From: Thermocoleostomius sinensis A174
Lineage (GTDB): Bacteria; Cyanobacteriota; Cyanobacteriia; Elainellales; Elainellaceae
NCBI RefSeq assembly: GCF_026802175.1
Contig: NZ_CP113797.1
Location: 4,565,026 to 4,629,025 of the forward strand
DNA length: 64,000 bases
Direction: 5' to 3'
The notes beneath the pieces were generated by a model. That model saw only the letters and a list, made by a program, of their open reading frames with translations. It did not search any database and was not told the origin of the DNA. Shown one piece after another: positions 49,501 through 59,814 of the stretch; positions within the stretch are counted from its first letter, which is position 1, and the number at the start of each line of letters is the position of its first letter. The position numbers were made by a program, and so were the translations under genes.

Positions 49501-50457
49501 CATCCGCTGAATGGGGCGCAGCGCCGCTGTTTGGATGGCAACAGGTAAGGTAATTTCTGGCGATCGGGTTTTCATGGCCCAATACAGTTTTTCTAACGTG
49601 TTAAGCCGCATGTGAGGACACTCATTACAGGCGCACTGATTCATAGCAGGGGCCGGAATGAAGCGTTTGTGGGGTGCATCTTTTTGCATTTGATGAATAA
49701 TTCCCGGTTCCGTCACCACAATAAAGGTTGAACTCTGACTCTGTAGAGCATACTTCAACAAGGCCGTTGTTGAGCCGATGTAGTTAGCGTGGCGCAAAAC
49801 CGAAGGTTCACACTCTGGATGGGCGATCACTTCTGCATCGGGATGTTCCATTTGTAACCGAACAATTTGCTTTTCCGAAAACGTTTCGTGAACAATGCAG
49901 CTTCCTTGCCACAGCCGCATCTCTCGTCCGGTTTGTTCCATCACATACCGTCCCAGGTTACGATCGGGCGCAAAAATGATCGGTTGATCGATCGGAATTT
50001 GATTGACAATCTTCACCGCATTGGAACTGGTGCAGATAATATCGCTCATAGCCTTGATTTCAGCCGAGCAATTGATATAAGAGACCACCCAGTGATCGGG
50101 GTGTTCTGCTTTGAACTGGGCAAACGCTGCCGGAGGACAGCTATCTGCCAACGAACAGCCCGCCGCCAGATCGGGCAACAGGACCAGCTTATTAGGATTG
50201 AGAATCTTGGCCGTCTCCGCCATGAAATGTACCCCGGCAAACACAATCACCTCTGCGTTAGTGTCCGCCGCCTGCCGAGACAAACCCAGCGAGTCTCCAA
50301 TGTAGTCGGCAATGTCTTGAATGTCCGGATCTTGATAATAGTGCGCTAAAATCACAGCGTTCATCTCGCGCTTCAGCGTTTGAATAGCTGAAACTATATC
50401 ACGCGGCAGAGTAGCGGCATTGGTCGGGTTTTGGTAAGAAAGTGTAGTTGAAAACAC
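49486..50457 (-). CDS. nadA: Quinolinate synthase
   Basis: [4Fe-4S] enzyme that condenses iminoaspartate and dihydroxyacetone phosphate in NAD synthesis. Seen: [107 protein letters not shown] and the closing [20 protein letters not shown] with the cluster cysteines. 323 residues, usual length. Convergent overlap of 15 bases with the HD gene. Confidence 0.95.
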   Translation of the reverse strand: MFSTTLSYQNPTNAATLPRDIVSAIQTLKREMNAVILAHYYQDPDIQDIADYIGDSLGLSRQAADTNAEVIVFAGVHFMAETAKILNPNKLVLLPDLAAGCSLADSCPPAAFAQFKAEHPDHWVVSYINCSAEIKAMSDIICTSSNAVKIVNQIPIDQPIIFAPDRNLGRYVMEQTGREMRLWQGSCIVHETFSEKQIVRLQMEHPDAEVIAHPECEPSVLRHANYIGSTTALLKYALQSQSSTFIVVTEPGIIHQMQKDAPHKRFIPAPAMNQCACNECPHMRLNTLEKLYWAMKTRSPEITLPVAIQTAALRPIQRMLAMS

Positions 50458-51570
50458 AGCAAACAGCGAATTCCTATGTAAATGACCCAGAATAACAAGT
50501 GGTGTAATTTGTAATTATAGTTGTATTTACCAAAAATGGTGGGCGCTGCCATGCTGGCAATGGCGCGTCACCGTTCGCAACTACCCCGATCGAATGCAAC
50601 TGAATCGGGTGCATTCCTCTGAGGCAGCCCTTGCTGGTGTCTCTTGTGAAGAGAGCATGTGAAGAGAGCAGTAGACCGATCGTACCCCGGTTAAGAACCC
50701 GCAATTTAGTCAAGAAGGAAGCGTTTCAGATATGTGGCTTTCATCCCCCGGCTGTTGTCGTCCCCTCACTAAGGGAAACTATAGGGGGCATCGAGAGATA
50801 TCACCAGGTTTGAAACACCACTGGATCAAGGTCGGTCGGTCATACTTGAATTCAGCAACGCCTCAACAGCGCCTCAAAAAATATACTGAAGGTTTACTTT
50901 AACAATTTATTGATAGAAGATTTGGTAAAGTGTTGCCGAACTGATTGCTGAGCCTGTCCCCTGCATCGGACGATGAAGCTGTGATTGCAAGACCGTATTA
51001 GTGATACCAACTCTTGGTAATGCTGCATAGCATCCACCCGACTGCCTATGGCTCTTCCCTTCAGTACGGGGAGGTTAGGAGGGATCGGTACACTGTGCAA
51101 CCGGATAGAGAATCGGTAGGTGAACAAGGGCGATCGCAGCTATGAAATTGCATAGTTGTAGAATCAGGGAATGAACCGCTACGGGTTGTACTACCTAGAC
51201 CAGAGTATCCTTATCCATCAGACAGGTCGTCATAACCGCTGCAACCACTCACACCTTTAAGCGTGAATATAGAATAACTGGAAAGATTTTCACCTTGAGA
51301 GCACAGGCATTGTGATCAGGTTAGGCTCTACCATCCGAGTAGAACTCAACGTTGTACTCGCAGTTTATGGCGCACTCAAGTTTTAATTAATATTCGCTTG
51401 AACATATGACTTGAGCAAAACAATACTCGTGTAATACATCTATAAAGCTGCAACACAATCTTCCTGTTACGCCCGATTGTTTCTTGAATGAGTTGATGAA
51501 AACTCGCACACTTTCTAGCGGCCATCTCTGCAAAATGGGTGGTCATGTTTCAGCGTTTTAGAATACCCAA
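50458..51570. other. 1.1-kb region without recognisable genes
   Basis: Between nadA (leftward) and the chemoreceptor (rightward). It contains a GCGATCGC octamer near 51130, several A/T-rich stretches (50495-50530 and about 51378-51440) and a purine/pyrimidine mix without protein-like frames; the longest frames encode basic, aromatic-poor nonsense. I saw no tRNA, no riboswitch and no CRISPR. A small RNA cannot be excluded by eye. Confidence 0.45.
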
Positions 51571-54567
51571 GTGACGGATCAACTGATGACAACTACTCCC
51601 TCCTCTCCTAAGTCCAATCCAGTAGAATCCTCGCGATCTCTCAATCAACTTCCTCTTTCAGACACGCAAGAACTGTCCGAGATTTCATACTCTAATTCTC
51701 AGTGGCAGCCTCTTCGTTGGCCACAGAGATTGGGGGTGAGAGCCAAAGCAACGGCCCTAGCTGTAATTCTAAGCGTAGTGCCTGTGGTGATTATTGGTGG
51801 AGCCGCAACCTACTTCGCTAATCGGATCATCACAGAGCGGACGTTGGAAGAAAAGGAAAAAGTTGCAAATGCAGTTGGTTTGCGACTGAATGAGTTTGTC
51901 CGGGCACGACTAGCTGATAGTGAGAAAATTGCCAAAGCCCCGTTTATGACCAATGCGGATGTATTGGAAGAAACTCCGCCCGAGTCGATCGTTGAATATT
52001 TTGACAACTTCATTGAGCAAGATCCAACTTATGATCAAATTGCCGTTATTCAACCCGATGGCGGCTATGCTTTCTTGAAAAACGGAGCCGGATTGCGCAG
52101 CAGCAAAGGAACCTGGCCCGCCGAAGATGACAAAATCAAACTCTTCGTTGAGCGCAATGTTCCCTATTTTTTGGAAGCGCGTGATACTCTGCGTCCTGCG
52201 GTTTCTCCGTTGCGGATGTCTAACACCACGAAAAAATCTGCCTTCTTTATTGCACTACCTGTTCTGAATCCTGAAACCAATCGCTTAAACTCGGTGATCT
52301 ACAGCCGTACCAGCGCTGATAACATCTCCGCATTGATTAATCAGTATGTAGGCCTCCTCGTTGGCGGAGATGACCTTGAGAATGATCAGCTACGGTTTCA
52401 CGTCATCGATCACGATACGGCTTATTTTGAAAGAACCGAAGACGGGCAGGAGATGGAAGTTTCCTCCAGCCGCATTGAACGAAATGGCGATTCGGTGCTG
52501 ATTGATGGCCAGCCGTTTCAACCGGGTGGTGCAATTTATACCAAGACGAATCGGATCTTTGTGTCGGAAGACAATGAGGGAATCAACAGCGAAATGCAGG
52601 CTGTCTTTCCCAAATACGTAGAGTTACAGCAAGCGAATACGCCTACCACTGTCACGGATATCTCGCAGCAAGATGGCCAAGAATATTTGCTCACCTATGT
52701 GCCCATTCCCACTGTCGAAAATCTTTCGTTCGACTGGGGAGTACTTGTTGCCCAACCGACGGCTGTTGCCTTTGGACCTCAGCGAGCATTGACGCTATCA
52801 CTACTGCTTGGTACAGGCATTGCCGCAATCACCGTAGGGGCGATCGCCGCGATTCTTGCCAACCGTGCTGCTCGTCCAATTGTGACTGCTACCGACGCGG
52901 TCGAGAAGATTGGGCGTGGTGATCTCAGCACCCGGTTAGAATTCCAAGGCAATGATGAAATTGCTAAGTTGGGCGAAAACATTGACAACATGGCGGCACA
53001 ACTTCAGGAATTCCTAGAGGCAAAAGCTCTAGAAGCGGATCAGGAACGACTGTTGATTGCCGCACGGGGAACAGGAGCCATTCGTACCGCAGACTTGCAG
53101 GGAATTTTTGATCAAACGGTTGCAGGCGTGCGGCAGGTGTTGAAGCTCGATCGGGTAGTGGTGTATCGCCTCAATGAGCAGGAACCGCAGGGCGTGGTTT
53201 CTGAATCAGTCGGGCCCGATCTACCCAGTGCGCTACAGGAAGCCATCGTGGATGACTGTATTCCCTCAGAGCTATATGAGGCTTATCGCAATGGCCGCAT
53301 TGTGGTAGCGAATGATGTGGCCCAGGCCGAGCTTAACCGTAAACATCTTGACCTGCTGCGACGCTTGGATGTGCGATCGCTGCTGATTGTCCCTATTGTG
53401 GGAGCCGATCGATTGTTTGGCTTACTGATTGCCCATTCGTGTTTTGCCCCGCGTCAGTGGCGAGAGGCAGAAATTAACTTCTTACAGCGATTAGGCAATG
53501 AGCTTGGCTTGTCTACTTTCTGGGCAACACTGCTAGAGGACACTGAGCAACTGGCGGAAGAACAGCGGCGACTGAAAGACAATCTACAAATTAGTGCGCT
53601 GCGCTTGCTGCAAGAAGTAGACCCAATCAGCCGAGGCAATTTGACAGTGCGGGCAAAAGTGACCGAAGACGAAATTGGTACGATCGCCGACTCCTACAAC
53701 GCCACGGTAGAAAGCTTGTGTAAGATTGTGCGTCAGGTACAAGAAGCGGCCGCTCAGGTGGTGTCCACCACAGGCAGTAGTGAAAGCTCTGTGAAACTTC
53801 TATCGACAGAAGCGGCTCGACAAGCGGGAGAAATTTTTGCCGCCCTGGAACAAATTCAGCAGATGGCTAATGCGGCCCAAGCGGTAGCTGCTAATGCGGC
53901 CCAAGCAGAGATAGCCGTACAAGAAGCTGCCCAAACGGTTGAAGAAGGAGACGCAGCCATGAACCGCACCGTAGACGGGATGCAATCGATTCGGGCGACG
54001 GTTGCAGAAACCGCCAAAAAAGTCAAACACTTGGGCGAATCTTCGCAAAAAATTTCGACGGTGATTGATCTGATCAATGCCTTTGCGGCCCAAACCAATA
54101 TGCTGGCGCTGAATGCCTCGATCGAAGCATCACGGGCAGGCGAATATGGTAAAGGCTTTGCAGTGGTTGCGGAAGAGGTCCGAACCTTAGCGCGGCAATC
54201 GGCAGAAGCGACCGAAGAAATTCGCAAACTTGTTGTCAGCATTCAGGCAGAAACCAATGAGGTGGTGCGAGCCATGGAAGTGGGAACCGAGCAAGTGGTG
54301 ATGGGAACCAAGCTGGTGGATGAAACCCGACAAAGCCTCAACCGCATCACCAGGACCAGTACACAAATTGGTCAATTAGTCGAAGCGATCGCCCAAGCCA
54401 CTATCACCCAATCGGAAACCTCCGAAACCGTAACCCGCAGCATGGAAGACATCGCCGCAATTGCCACGAAAACCTCCACTGAGGTGCAATCCGTTTCTGA
54501 ATCTTTCACGGAACTGCGGCAAGTGGCGCAAACGTTGCAAGAGGAGGTTAGTCGCTTCAAAGTATAG
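51571..54567 (+). CDS. Methyl-accepting chemotaxis protein with sensory extracytoplasmic and GAF domains
   Basis: 998 residues; GTG start (MTDQLMTTT), with an ATG five codons later as an alternative. TM1 at about 62-84 ([19 protein letters not shown]), extracytoplasmic Cache-like region about 85-405, TM2 about 408-432 ([20 protein letters not shown]), HAMP about 433-485 ([20 protein letters not shown]), GAF about 510-665 ([13 protein letters not shown]; no chromophore cysteine), a second HAMP-like piece ([20 protein letters not shown]) and the signalling domain with [20 protein letters not shown]. Resembles PilJ-type receptors of twitching phototaxis. Followed by the CheA hybrid. Confidence 0.9.
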   Translation: MTDQLMTTTPSSPKSNPVESSRSLNQLPLSDTQELSEISYSNSQWQPLRWPQRLGVRAKATALAVILSVVPVVIIGGAATYFANRIITERTLEEKEKVANAVGLRLNEFVRARLADSEKIAKAPFMTNADVLEETPPESIVEYFDNFIEQDPTYDQIAVIQPDGGYAFLKNGAGLRSSKGTWPAEDDKIKLFVERNVPYFLEARDTLRPAVSPLRMSNTTKKSAFFIALPVLNPETNRLNSVIYSRTSADNISALINQYVGLLVGGDDLENDQLRFHVIDHDTAYFERTEDGQEMEVSSSRIERNGDSVLIDGQPFQPGGAIYTKTNRIFVSEDNEGINSEMQAVFPKYVELQQANTPTTVTDISQQDGQEYLLTYVPIPTVENLSFDWGVLVAQPTAVAFGPQRALTLSLLLGTGIAAITVGAIAAILANRAARPIVTATDAVEKIGRGDLSTRLEFQGNDEIAKLGENIDNMAAQLQEFLEAKALEADQERLLIAARGTGAIRTADLQGIFDQTVAGVRQVLKLDRVVVYRLNEQEPQGVVSESVGPDLPSALQEAIVDDCIPSELYEAYRNGRIVVANDVAQAELNRKHLDLLRRLDVRSLLIVPIVGADRLFGLLIAHSCFAPRQWREAEINFLQRLGNELGLSTFWATLLEDTEQLAEEQRRLKDNLQISALRLLQEVDPISRGNLTVRAKVTEDEIGTIADSYNATVESLCKIVRQVQEAAAQVVSTTGSSESSVKLLSTEAARQAGEIFAALEQIQQMANAAQAVAANAAQAEIAVQEAAQTVEEGDAAMNRTVDGMQSIRATVAETAKKVKHLGESSQKISTVIDLINAFAAQTNMLALNASIEASRAGEYGKGFAVVAEEVRTLARQSAEATEEIRKLVVSIQAETNEVVRAMEVGTEQVVMGTKLVDETRQSLNRITRTSTQIGQLVEAIAQATITQSETSETVTRSMEDIAAIATKTSTEVQSVSESFTELRQVAQTLQEEVSRFKV

Positions 54568-54765
54568 CAGTGATGGGGATTGGAGGAATCGGCAACAGAG
54601 ACTAGGGAATAGACCATAGGCAACCGTGCTGATCGTAATTAGCAAATCAATGAGCTTGATAGTGCTCCCGTTCCTATTTCTTGTTTTCCCTTTCAATTCC
54701 TAACCCCCAATCCCTCCCCCTTCCCTTCATTCTCAATTCCTAATTTCCAATCCCTGTGTCTTCGT

Positions 54766-57700
54766 ATGGCTATTAACCCAGACATTCGTGATCAAGCCTA
54801 CCAATTCTTCATTGAAGAAGCACCAGAGTTGTTACAAGTTCTTGAATCTGGATTGCTGACTCTCAGTCAAGATCACAGTACGGCAAAAATCCACAGTTTG
54901 ATGCGAGCCGCACATACGCTGAAGGGCGGTTCCGCTAGTGTTGGCTTAGAGGCAATCGCGTTGTTAGCGCATCGGCTAGAAACCATCTTGCGATCGTTTT
55001 ATAGCGATGAAATAACGATCGATACAGACTTAGAAAATCAACTATTGCAAGCCTACGATTGCATACAATTGCCCCTGACTGAACAAATTTCTACAGGTTC
55101 GTTTGATCCAGTTCATGCGTTGGCGATCGCTGATCCCATCTTCACGCAGATTGAAGCTCGCTGTGGTGAAGCGTTGCTGGAAACAGAGGCATATATGCCT
55201 AGTTCCAGCGAGTTGGGGATCAACATGGTGGCGTCTATTTTTGAAGTAGATGTGGCTCAGGGACTAGAGTCTTTATCCCATGCAATTGCGAAAGCAGAGA
55301 TAAATCAAGAAACGGATAAAGTAGCTGAGTCCTTGCAGAGTCAACTCGATATCTTTGCTGGTTTTGCAGAGTTATTTAATTTATCCGATTTTGCGAAAAT
55401 GATACAGACGGTGCGACAGGCTTGGGAAGCTCATTCCGATCGAGTTTTAGAGATTGCTAAATTGGCACTATTAGATTTTGAGCGATATCGCCAATCGATG
55501 ATTTCTAATCAACCCAATCAACCAGTACAGCCATGTCAAGCCTTACTCGATTTGATTCACAGTTCAGACACGAGCTTAACTGATTTAAAGCCACTTGAGA
55601 TTAACAACCCATTGACAGAGACAATCGAAACTGTTGACGCTAAGCACAATGTTTCAGAATCTATAGATGATTCAATGGCAGTAGATTTAGAATCTATAGA
55701 AATAAATTCTGGTGAAACTAATTTTGACTTAATTCTAGAAAGAATTAACGAAATCTCAAACCAATCAATTAATATTGATGAAAATCAGGAACAAGAAACA
55801 ACACAAAACATTGATGTTTCTCTATTAGAAAGCTTATTTGGCTCTCAAGACACACTTGAATTTATTGATAACGAAGATATACCGGAGTTCTCAGAAGAAT
55901 TCTTGGAAGATCCAGAGGAACTGTTAGAAGAAATAGATTACTTTGACTTTATTGTTGAATCAGAATCATTATCAAACTCGCTAGACGATCGATCGCAGAA
56001 CTCACCTCCACTCAATTCTGAACTGGAACCTGAGATAGTTGAAGCAGCTATTGATAACTTAGCCGAAGACCCAGTTGAGAATGCGATCGCAGCAGCAAGT
56101 CCCCTCAATTCCTTCAATCCCTTCTTAACCGCTGATTTATCGACCGGAAGCAGTTTAGTGCCAGCGAATCCTTACCGGGATGATGCGCTGTCATTGCCGG
56201 ATGCGCAGACGATTGTGCCAATGCGCAGTCGTGCTGAGGCCGAAGCTCAGACAGAACCAGACGCGCCGATCGCGCCACCGCTCACCGTTCGAGTAGATTC
56301 CGATCGCTTAGAGCGCATGAATCGCTTGATTGGTGAATTGTCGATCAACCACAACAGTCTGTTTTTGCAAAGCGATCAATTGCAGGGCACATTACGAGAA
56401 CTCTTAAACCGCTTCTCTCGATTTCAATCGCTGGCCAACCAATTGCGCCAGTTTTCCGATCAATCCATCGTTGCATCAGAACGGTATCGGCTGCGATCGG
56501 ATGTCCCTAGCGCCCCCACACCGTTACCACCTAATATGTTAGGTGCGCCGTCTTCCACAGATTTTTCGAGTACCACGGTGGAATTCGATTCTTTGGAAAT
56601 TGATTCCTATGGCTTGCTTCATGCTCAATTGCAAAGCATCATCGAAGAAGTGGTGCAGTTGGAAGAAGCTGTGGATGATGTGGCGTTGTATGTGCGGCAA
56701 TCTACGCAAATGCTGAACCAGCAGCGTCCTACCCTTACCTATTTGCAAGATGAAATTACTTGGGCCCGCATGGTGCCGATCGGTGAGGTGTTGAATCGGT
56801 TTCCGCGAATGCTGCGTGACTTGTCTGCTACCTACGGCAAACCTGTGGAATTAAAACTGGTGGGAACCGAGGTGTTAGTAGACAAAGCAATTCTGGAAAA
56901 ACTTTATAATCCGCTACTGCACCTAATTCGTAACGCCTTTGATCACGGAATTGAACTGCCATCGGTGCGCCAGCAGCAAGGCAAACCAGAACAAGGTACG
57001 ATTGAAATTCGCACATATCATCGAGGAAATCAAACCATTATTGAAATTAGTGATGATGGTCAAGGACTGAATCTTGATCGCATTCGGGGGCGAATTTTTG
57101 AATTGGGTTGGCTAACACCAGATCAACTGGCCGTTACTCCGCCTGCTCACTTGTTTGACTTCATTTTTGAACCAGGTTTTTCAACGGCTCGACAAGTCAG
57201 CAAGTTGTCTGGGCGCGGTGTTGGTTTAGATGTAGTGCGATCGCAACTAAAAGCGGTAAAAGGAACCGTGACCGTGGAAACAACTCCCGGTCGAGGCACT
57301 ACCTTCACGCTGCGGTTGCCGCTGATGTTAACCATCACAAAACTGGTGATCTGTGCGGTTAGTTCTGCAACATTGGCGCTGTCTGTGGAACACATTGCAG
57401 AAATCTTGACTCCACGCCCTGAACAAACGCGACAATATGGCAATCAGCGGTTCTTGTTCTGGCAGCAGCAGATTATTCCAGTTTATCGCTTAGTTGATCT
57501 GCTCGACTATCGCTGTCCACTGCCAGAAACGGGTTCCAGCAAGGCGCTTGTCTCGGTTTCTTCCCCCCGCGACTGGGCAGCCCCCATGCTCGTGTTTCAC
57601 AAAGATCAGCAGATCTTTGCTCTAGAAGTCGATCAGGTCATTACCGAGCAAGAACTGGTGATCAAACCCTTTAGCACCACGATCGCCGCTCCCAGTTACA

Positions 57701-58251
57701 CCTACGGCTGTACGATTTTAGCGGACGGCAGTTTAGTCCCTGTAATTGATGCGATGGCGCTGCTTGCTACCGTGTTGCAGCCAGTCACCGACTCCCCCTC
57801 CAACTCTCCCGCATCTTCCTCACCCCGGTTAGCGGCGGCCTTGCCTACATCCGCCATTCCCATTAAAACTGCACAATCTCCCACGGTGTTGGTAGTGGAT
57901 GACGCAGCCACCCTGCGCCGCTCGCTGGCCATTTCGTTGGAGCGCGTCGGATTTCGCGTTGTGCAAGCCCGAGATGGACAAGAAGCGATCGATCAGCTTG
58001 AGCAGCGTTCCTCGATTCAACTGGTGATTTGCGACCTGGAAATGCCCAACATGAATGGCTTTGAGTTTCTTAACTATCGTCGCCAAAATCCACAGATAGC
58101 CAAAATTCCAGTTGCAATTTTAACGTCGCGCAGCAACGAAAAACATCGTTGGTTGGCTACGCACTTGGGAGCCACCGCTTACTTTACCAAACCGTATTTA
58201 GAACAGGAATTCTTGAATGCCATCACCGATCTAATTCATGCCTCCTATTAA
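54766..58251 (+). CDS. CheA-type hybrid histidine kinase with C-terminal receiver
   Basis: 1161 residues. N-terminal Hpt with H50 (MRAAHTLKGGSASVG); an acidic linker at about 300-450; P3 dimerisation from about 505 (DRLERMNRLIGELSINHNSL); HATPase with LIRNAFDHGIE and DDGQGLNLDR; CheW-like P5 after TTFTLRLPLMLTITKLVICA; receiver at the C-terminus (TVLVVDDAATLRRSLAISLE, phospho-acceptor in VICDLEMPNMNGF). This matches PilL/CheA hybrids controlling type IV pilus motility in cyanobacteria. No cheW, cheY, cheR or cheB gene is near, so the pair is only part of a pathway. 198 bases after the receptor gene. Confidence 0.93.
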   Translation: MAINPDIRDQAYQFFIEEAPELLQVLESGLLTLSQDHSTAKIHSLMRAAHTLKGGSASVGLEAIALLAHRLETILRSFYSDEITIDTDLENQLLQAYDCIQLPLTEQISTGSFDPVHALAIADPIFTQIEARCGEALLETEAYMPSSSELGINMVASIFEVDVAQGLESLSHAIAKAEINQETDKVAESLQSQLDIFAGFAELFNLSDFAKMIQTVRQAWEAHSDRVLEIAKLALLDFERYRQSMISNQPNQPVQPCQALLDLIHSSDTSLTDLKPLEINNPLTETIETVDAKHNVSESIDDSMAVDLESIEINSGETNFDLILERINEISNQSINIDENQEQETTQNIDVSLLESLFGSQDTLEFIDNEDIPEFSEEFLEDPEELLEEIDYFDFIVESESLSNSLDDRSQNSPPLNSELEPEIVEAAIDNLAEDPVENAIAAASPLNSFNPFLTADLSTGSSLVPANPYRDDALSLPDAQTIVPMRSRAEAEAQTEPDAPIAPPLTVRVDSDRLERMNRLIGELSINHNSLFLQSDQLQGTLRELLNRFSRFQSLANQLRQFSDQSIVASERYRLRSDVPSAPTPLPPNMLGAPSSTDFSSTTVEFDSLEIDSYGLLHAQLQSIIEEVVQLEEAVDDVALYVRQSTQMLNQQRPTLTYLQDEITWARMVPIGEVLNRFPRMLRDLSATYGKPVELKLVGTEVLVDKAILEKLYNPLLHLIRNAFDHGIELPSVRQQQGKPEQGTIEIRTYHRGNQTIIEISDDGQGLNLDRIRGRIFELGWLTPDQLAVTPPAHLFDFIFEPGFSTARQVSKLSGRGVGLDVVRSQLKAVKGTVTVETTPGRGTTFTLRLPLMLTITKLVICAVSSATLALSVEHIAEILTPRPEQTRQYGNQRFLFWQQQIIPVYRLVDLLDYRCPLPETGSSKALVSVSSPRDWAAPMLVFHKDQQIFALEVDQVITEQELVIKPFSTTIAAPSYTYGCTILADGSLVPVIDAMALLATVLQPVTDSPSNSPASSSPRLAAALPTSAIPIKTAQSPTVLVVDDAATLRRSLAISLERVGFRVVQARDGQEAIDQLEQRSSIQLVICDLEMPNMNGFEFLNYRRQNPQIAKIPVAILTSRSNEKHRWLATHLGATAYFTKPYLEQEFLNAITDLIHASY

Positions 58252-58341
58252 CCCGGCCATATTTGATCTTGCATCCGCCCCCCTCATCCCCCTTCTCCCA
58301 GAAAAAGAGAAGATGTCGTGACAACAGTTGCCGGGTTAATA
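58246..58341. repeat. 96-bp inverted-repeat element holding both convergent stop codons
   Basis: TATTAACCCGGC (58246-58257) and GCCGGGTTAATA (58330-58341) are perfect 12-bp inverted copies. Each arm contains the TAT-TAA end of a gene: the cheA-like gene on the left and the aldehyde dehydrogenase gene on the right, so both proteins end in Tyr. Inside lies a hairpin CTTCTC/GAGAAG with a 9-base loop (58292-58312) and the C-rich CCCTCATCCC core shared with 31639-31738. Works as a bidirectional terminator or is an inserted palindromic element. Confidence 0.75.
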
Positions 58342-59742
58342 ACTCTGCCGCAAATGCCACGCTCGTGGCTGCACAAACGATCGAATGCCGTCCAGCGATA
58401 GGGTAGAACCAAAGCCAGACTGACCGCGACCTGTCCACGGCAAGTAGGGACTGACTCGATCGCAGCAGTTCCAATAGGCCGTACCGCTGCGCACACGGCT
58501 GAGAATGTTGACTGCACGCGGGCGATCGGGTGTGTAAACCGCGGCGGTTAATCCATAGGCGGTATCGTTCATCAACGCGATCGCTTCATTGTCGGATGCC
58601 ACTTTCTGGATACCAATCACTGGTCCAAAGGTTTCATCGCGCATCACTGCCATCTCGTGATTCACATTGACCAACACTGTGGGGGCAAAATACCAACCAG
58701 GGCGATCGACACGTGCACCACCGCAGAGCAACCTAGCCCCTTTTTGCACCGCGTCATCCACCTGTCGCTGAAGTTCAGCTAGTTGAGGTTTGCGGCTGAC
58801 TGGGCCCAGATAGGTTGCCGCATCAGTTGGATCGCCCAATTGAAAGCCTTTCACTGCCTCCATGAATGCTTCAATGAACGCATCATAGATATGTTGATGA
58901 ACATAGATTCGCTCAACTGCACAACAGCTTTGTCCATTGTTATAGAATGCACCATCAGCTAGCGCCGCTGCCACGGTTGATACCGATACATCTTCACAGA
59001 CATACGCCGGATCTTTACCGCCCAATTCCAACTGCACCCGCGTCAATTGTTGAGCCGCTGCCGCCGCAATTTTCAAGCCAGTGGCATGTGATCCAGTGAA
59101 GAACACGCCCTGCAACGGTTGGTTCAACAGCGCTGCACCTGCTACACCGCCTCCAATTACCGGAATAAATACGTCATTGGGAACACCGACTTCATACAGT
59201 AACTCGGCGATCGCCAATCCTGTTAAGGTGGCAAATTCCGAGGGTTTGTACAGCACCGTGTTCCCCGTCAACAACGCTGGAATAAATACATTCGTGCCGA
59301 CAAAATAGGGATAGTTCCAGGCAGAAATATTAGCAATTACCCCCAATGGCTCATACGTCACCACTTCTTCAAGGGCAGCCGTCCCAGGAATGACATCCGT
59401 CGCCGGATCGCGGTGCATGATCACAGGTTCCATCACCAGAGCCGTGTGCCTCAGAAAAAAGTCAATGCGGCTGGGGGTGGCTCGGAGTTCATTGAATGAC
59501 TGAGTAATCGGCTTGCCCGTCTCAGAAGTCAACAATGCTGCCAATCGATCGCCTTCCTGCACTAACCGATCGCGAAACCGTTGCAGTATTTCAATTCGAT
59601 CGGACAAAGGACGATTTGCCCAGCTTGGTTGAGCCATGTGGGCCCGCTGTGCTTTTTGGGCGATCGTTGTTCCATCGTCGATCGGCACCGCTTGAATCAG
59701 CGTTTCAGTCGCCGGGTTGATCAGATGCAGGGTGTCAGGCAT
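58336..59742 (-). CDS. NAD(P)-dependent aldehyde dehydrogenase
   Basis: 468 residues. Seen: LGVIANISAWNYPYFVGTNV (cofactor and substrate region), FFTGSHATGLKIAAAAAQQL, the glutamate in LELGGKDPAYVCEDV and the nucleophilic cysteine in NNGQSCCAVERIYV, then EMAVMRDETFGPVIG. Oxidises an aldehyde to the acid; with the upstream iron alcohol dehydrogenase it could convert an alcohol to an acid, or the reverse for alkane/fatty aldehyde handling. Substrate unknown. 72 bases after the alcohol dehydrogenase gene. Confidence 0.93.
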   Translation of the reverse strand: MPDTLHLINPATETLIQAVPIDDGTTIAQKAQRAHMAQPSWANRPLSDRIEILQRFRDRLVQEGDRLAALLTSETGKPITQSFNELRATPSRIDFFLRHTALVMEPVIMHRDPATDVIPGTAALEEVVTYEPLGVIANISAWNYPYFVGTNVFIPALLTGNTVLYKPSEFATLTGLAIAELLYEVGVPNDVFIPVIGGGVAGAALLNQPLQGVFFTGSHATGLKIAAAAAQQLTRVQLELGGKDPAYVCEDVSVSTVAAALADGAFYNNGQSCCAVERIYVHQHIYDAFIEAFMEAVKGFQLGDPTDAATYLGPVSRKPQLAELQRQVDDAVQKGARLLCGGARVDRPGWYFAPTVLVNVNHEMAVMRDETFGPVIGIQKVASDNEAIALMNDTAYGLTAAVYTPDRPRAVNILSRVRSGTAYWNCCDRVSPYLPWTGRGQSGFGSTLSLDGIRSFVQPRAWHLRQSY

Positions 59743-59814
59743 GGAAGAAGGACAAGGGATAGGGGATGAGGGATAAACAACATCGTATAGGCAGACTTAC
59801 GGGTACTGCCCAAT

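Noticed and set aside
49867-50349. 160-codon frame antisense to nadA
   Set aside because: Shadow of a strongly conserved gene on the other strand.
50458-51570. Small RNA, tRNA or CRISPR in the 1.1-kb gap
   Set aside because: No cloverleaf arms, no repeated spacer units, no terminator with a T-run; an ACCACTCACACC string is not enough for a Yfr1-like RNA.
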